Shown here piece after piece: positions 5,592 through 7,185 of a DNA stretch of 7,185 bases (positions are counted from its first letter, which is position 1; every line of letters starts with the position of its first letter). Source of the stretch: JBBSUQ01 sp038234235. GTDB lineage: Bacteria > Bacteroidota > Bacteroidia > Flavobacteriales_D > Crocinitomicaceae. The notes under the pieces are model-generated. The model searched no databases and was not told the DNA's origin. It worked only from the letters and a program-made list of their open reading frames with translations. The position numbers and the translations under genes were made by a program. The stretch is taken from positions 1-7,185 of the forward strand of contig JBBSUQ010000165.1 in the NCBI GenBank assembly GCA_038234235.1, in the 5' to 3' direction.

Positions 5592-6383
5592 ATGCTTTTT
5601 GTCTCAGGACTTATCTTGGCTCTTTTAATTGGCGTAGTTTTAGGACTTATTGGCGGAGGTGGATCTATACTTTCGTTGCCACTTCTTCATTATCTTTTTG
5701 GAATAAGCATCTTGCAAGCAACCACCTATTCGTTAGTTATTGTAGGTGCAGCTTCACTTGTTGGAGTTTTTCAAAAATTAAAACACCATGAAGTAGCATT
5801 TAGGGAAGGAATTATATTTGCAGTCCCGAGTACAATTATCCTATTGCTAACAAGAAGATTTGTTATACCGGCAATACCAGAGAATTTTACTTTGTTTACT
5901 TATGAAATGTCGAGAGAAATTACTCTTACAGTCGTTTTTGTGGTATTGTTACTCATAACAGCTCTGCGTTTAGTGATAAAAAAGGAACATCATATAGATA
6001 AAAAAGGAACTGTACTTCAAGTTGTTTTGTATGGATCGCTCACTGGTGTTTTGGCAGGATTAATTGGAGCAGGTGGAGGATTTATAATTGTTCCAATATT
6101 AATTTCTACCGGATTAACAATGAAAAGAGCCATTGGCACTTCAATGTTTATCATTTCCATACAGGCATTTATTGGTTTAATTGGAGATTATTATAATCCG
6201 TTGTTTGACATCCGACACATTAATTTTACCTTATTATTAAGCATTACAGGATTAACAATTGTGGGTGTACTTTTGGGTGGTTATTTACAAAGATTTTTCA
6301 AAGGCACACAGTTAAGAATAGCCTTTGCAGTCCTTTTGTTTTGTTTGGGAAGTGTCATAATCTTTCAGCTGATCGCATATTAA
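5592..6383 (+). CDS. TauE/SafE-family (COG0730-type) membrane permease
   Basis: This 263-residue hydrophobic protein has about eight predicted membrane segments in two homologous halves. Each half opens with the glycine-rich family signature: GLIGGGGSILSLP (residues 18-30) and GLIGAGGGFIIVP (156-168). Each is then followed by a helix with a T-S/T-hydrophobic pattern (ATTYSLVIVGAASL near 43, IGTSMFIISIQAF near 181). A cytosolic basic loop (near 129-138) joins the halves. Relatives are assigned to export or uptake of sulfite, sulfonates and other organic anions, but family membership does not fix the substrate. I chose the ATG at 5592; the upstream in-frame TTG at 5586 overlaps a perfect -7 promoter box and adds only two residues. 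It follows ctaA by 46 bases on the same strand. No hairpin is seen right after its stop, so its transcript may continue through the downstream tRNA to the terminator at 6545. Confidence 0.92.
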   Translation: MLFVSGLILALLIGVVLGLIGGGGSILSLPLLHYLFGISILQATTYSLVIVGAASLVGVFQKLKHHEVAFREGIIFAVPSTIILLLTRRFVIPAIPENFTLFTYEMSREITLTVVFVVLLLITALRLVIKKEHHIDKKGTVLQVVLYGSLTGVLAGLIGAGGGFIIVPILISTGLTMKRAIGTSMFIISIQAFIGLIGDYYNPLFDIRHINFTLLLSITGLTIVGVLLGGYLQRFFKGTQLRIAFAVLLFCLGSVIIFQLIAY

Positions 6384-6429
6384 TTTAAAAAAAAGTGGGT
6401 TTAGCATACAAAAATAGAGATGAAGCTAT

Positions 6430-6437
6430 TATATTTG
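6430..6437 (+). promoter_or_regulatory. -7 promoter box (TATATTTG) for the CAT-anticodon tRNA
   Basis: TATATTTG matches TAnnTTTG exactly and lies 30 bases before the first base of the tRNA, leaving a leader of about 25 bases to be trimmed. No TTG is found at normal spacing upstream; only a TTTAG at 6400-6404 is nearby, slightly too far away. The tRNA may also be transcribed by readthrough from the permease gene. Confidence 0.5.
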
Positions 6438-6467
6438 CACTCCCAATTAACAATTGAGGTAAAAATA

Positions 6468-6541
6468 GGTCCTATAGCTCATTCGGTTAGAGCAACTGAC
6501 TCATAATCAGTAGGTGCTTGGTTCGATTCCAAGTGGGACCA
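6468..6541 (+). tRNA. tRNA with CAT anticodon (tRNA-Met by anticodon; possibly tRNA-Ile2)
   Basis: A complete cloverleaf is visible: acceptor GGTCCTA with TGGGACC (one T-G pair), D-arm GCTC/GAGC, anticodon stem ACTGA/TCAGT with loop CTCATAA (anticodon CAT at 6502-6504), variable AGGTG, and T-arm CTTGG/CCAAG with loop TTCGATT. The discriminator is A6541 and the next bases are CAG, so CCA is not encoded and must be added. The first acceptor pair is a normal G-C, so this is not initiator tRNA. An elongator Met tRNA and the lysidine-modified tRNA-Ile2 share this anticodon in DNA. The C4-G69 and C5-G68 acceptor pairs resemble those that lysidine synthetase TilS recognises in E. coli tRNA-Ile2, so Ile2 is a real possibility. 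Confidence 0.95.
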
Positions 6542-6544
6542 CAG

Positions 6545-6573
6545 AAAAAGGTAAGTGAGAACTTACCTTTTTT
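6545..6573 (+). terminator. Strong intrinsic terminator after the CAT tRNA
   Basis: A perfect 12-bp stem (6545-6556 with 6561-6572) closes a GAGA loop (6557-6560) and ends in a run of six T (6568-6573), followed by another T-run after one G. The stem starts 4 bases after the tRNA, so it should end both the tRNA transcript and any readthrough from the permease gene. Its A-tract arm (6545-6549) could let it also act on minus-strand transcription from the gene ending at 6686. Confidence 0.88.
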
Positions 6574-6685
6574 GTTTTTGGCAAGGTTGCACCTACTATC
6601 AAATTCCGAATTTTTTGAAAAAGTACTTCAATTATCGCATTCAACGAAGATCGTAGCTAAATGCAATTCACTTTAAATAAACATC

Positions 6686-7069
6686 TCAATACAAAACCTT
6701 AAAAGATTTCCTTGTTCTCTCTTTCCGCTCCAAAAATTCCTCTTCTGTAATAAATTCGTAATGATATTTGATTGGGAATAAAGACAATTTATATTTCACT
6801 CTAATGTAAACTTTTGGGCTGTTTTTGCTTAAGGTAGTGACTTCTCTGCGGTTAAGGTAAATGGTAACTGAATCTTGACTTGTATTCAAAAAAGTATAAG
6901 TTCTATTGTTCCTAAGATTGTATTTCAGTGAATTTATTTTAATACGCATTGGCGACATCCAATTTATGTATTGGTAGTTTCTCACAAAATTAATTTCAAT
7001 GCTGTCGTTTTGAGCAAAACTTGTAAGGTGAAATGCTGATATTAGGAAAATTAATAGATATTTTTTCAT
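6686..7069 (-). CDS. Small basic secreted protein of unknown function
   Basis: This 127-residue protein begins with a Sec signal peptide (residues 1-19: MKK, hydrophobic core, cleavage after SFA before Gln20). The mature part of about 108 residues has probable beta strands (SIEINFV near 23, TYTFLN near 57, SVTIYLN near 67, KVYIRVKYKLSL near 86, KYHYEFI near 101). It ends in a charged, probably helical tail (EEEFLERKERTRK, about 109-121). It contains no cysteine after the signal peptide, so it is neither a lipoprotein nor disulfide-bonded, and no sorting domain. I do not recognise the family. A -7 promoter box lies 33 bases upstream of the ATG. The stop at 6686 is 112 bases from the terminator hairpin, which could also serve this gene. 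Confidence 0.82.
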   Translation of the reverse strand: MKKYLLIFLISAFHLTSFAQNDSIEINFVRNYQYINWMSPMRIKINSLKYNLRNNRTYTFLNTSQDSVTIYLNRREVTTLSKNSPKVYIRVKYKLSLFPIKYHYEFITEEEFLERKERTRKSFKVLY

Positions 7070-7101
7070 AAATAATTGTATTTTTAAGCGGTTGACATCA
7101 A

Positions 7102-7109
7102 CAAATATA
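7102..7109 (-). promoter_or_regulatory. -7 promoter box (TATATTTG) upstream of the small basic secreted protein
   Basis: On the minus strand TATATTTG matches TAnnTTTG exactly and lies 32 bases before the ATG at 7069, leaving a conventional AT-rich leader of about 25 bases. No TTG lies at the usual spacing upstream, so the -33 element is weak or absent. Confidence 0.45.
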
Positions 7110-7144
7110 ACTAAACTTAAAATAAAAATTAGTTTGAAGTGAAT

Positions 7145-7185
7145 TTAATATGTTCTGTCGTCGCTTTTTTCTAATTGAAACCGAA
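7145..7185 (-). CDS. Possible C-terminal end of a further minus-strand gene
   Basis: On the minus strand, from the window edge, one frame reads twelve codons ending DDRTY and then TAA at 7145-7147. The hydrophilic, charged composition is typical of a protein C-terminus. The 75-base gap to the next start at 7069 holds a -7 box, as expected between two genes. A second frame is also open for 28 codons to a stop near 7099, but its Lys/Arg- then Phe/Tyr-rich reading looks less natural. With so few codons visible, this is a weak call. Confidence 0.3.
   Translation of the reverse strand, partial: RFQLEKSDDRTY

Noticed and set aside
5564..5791. Plus-strand open frame of 75 codons at the start of the permease
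   Set aside because: Frame-shifted shadow of the TauE/SafE gene, beginning inside its promoter.
6574..6685. Search for a small gene or RNA between the terminator and the small basic secreted gene
   Set aside because: No open frame with a credible start, no promoter box and no stable hairpin was found; it looks like plain intergenic sequence.
1..7185. Search for mobile elements, attachment sites, CRISPR arrays or defence genes, including at both tRNAs
   Set aside because: No transposase or integrase, terminal inverted repeats, spaced direct repeats or duplicated tRNA 3' ends were seen.

Overview
This is an AT-rich stretch of chromosome from a member of the Bacteroidota, probably a flavobacterium-like lineage. 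Three things point there. One large protein ends in a gliding-motility / type IX secretion (T9SS) type B sorting domain. Promoter elements match the Bacteroidota-specific TTG / TAnnTTTG consensus. Start codons lack Shine-Dalgarno sequences. I see no insertion sequence, phage gene, CRISPR array or resistance cargo, so it reads as ordinary core or lineage-specific chromosome.

Layout, left to right. The 3' end of an unrecognised plus-strand gene (1-144) converges on a minus-strand tRNA-Ala(GGC) (235-311); the two share a probable bidirectional terminator. Three minus-strand genes then run from 4362 down to 400: a small secreted protein of unknown function, a YeeZ-like atypical SDR protein, and an 892-residue secreted PKD-repeat protein with a T9SS type B C-terminal domain. 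A 163-base divergent intergenic region (4363-4525) holds promoters facing both ways. On the plus strand follow heme A synthase (ctaA, 4526-5545) and a TauE/SafE-family membrane permease (5592-6383). Next come a tRNA with a CAT anticodon (6468-6541) and a strong hairpin terminator. The right end holds another small secreted protein on the minus strand (6686-7069) and possibly the last 12 codons of a further minus-strand gene.

Working together: CtaA makes the heme A cofactor of aa3-type cytochrome oxidase, implying aerobic respiration. The large PKD protein implies a T9SS. The neighbours show no obvious shared pathway, and most appear to have their own promoter. The most notable signals are three promoter -7 boxes sitting only 3-5 bases before start codons that the proteins structurally require (predicted leaderless mRNAs), and an alternating A-B-A-B-A arrangement of PKD-like domains, each with one regularly spaced cysteine pair. 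I found no convincing new multi-gene system.
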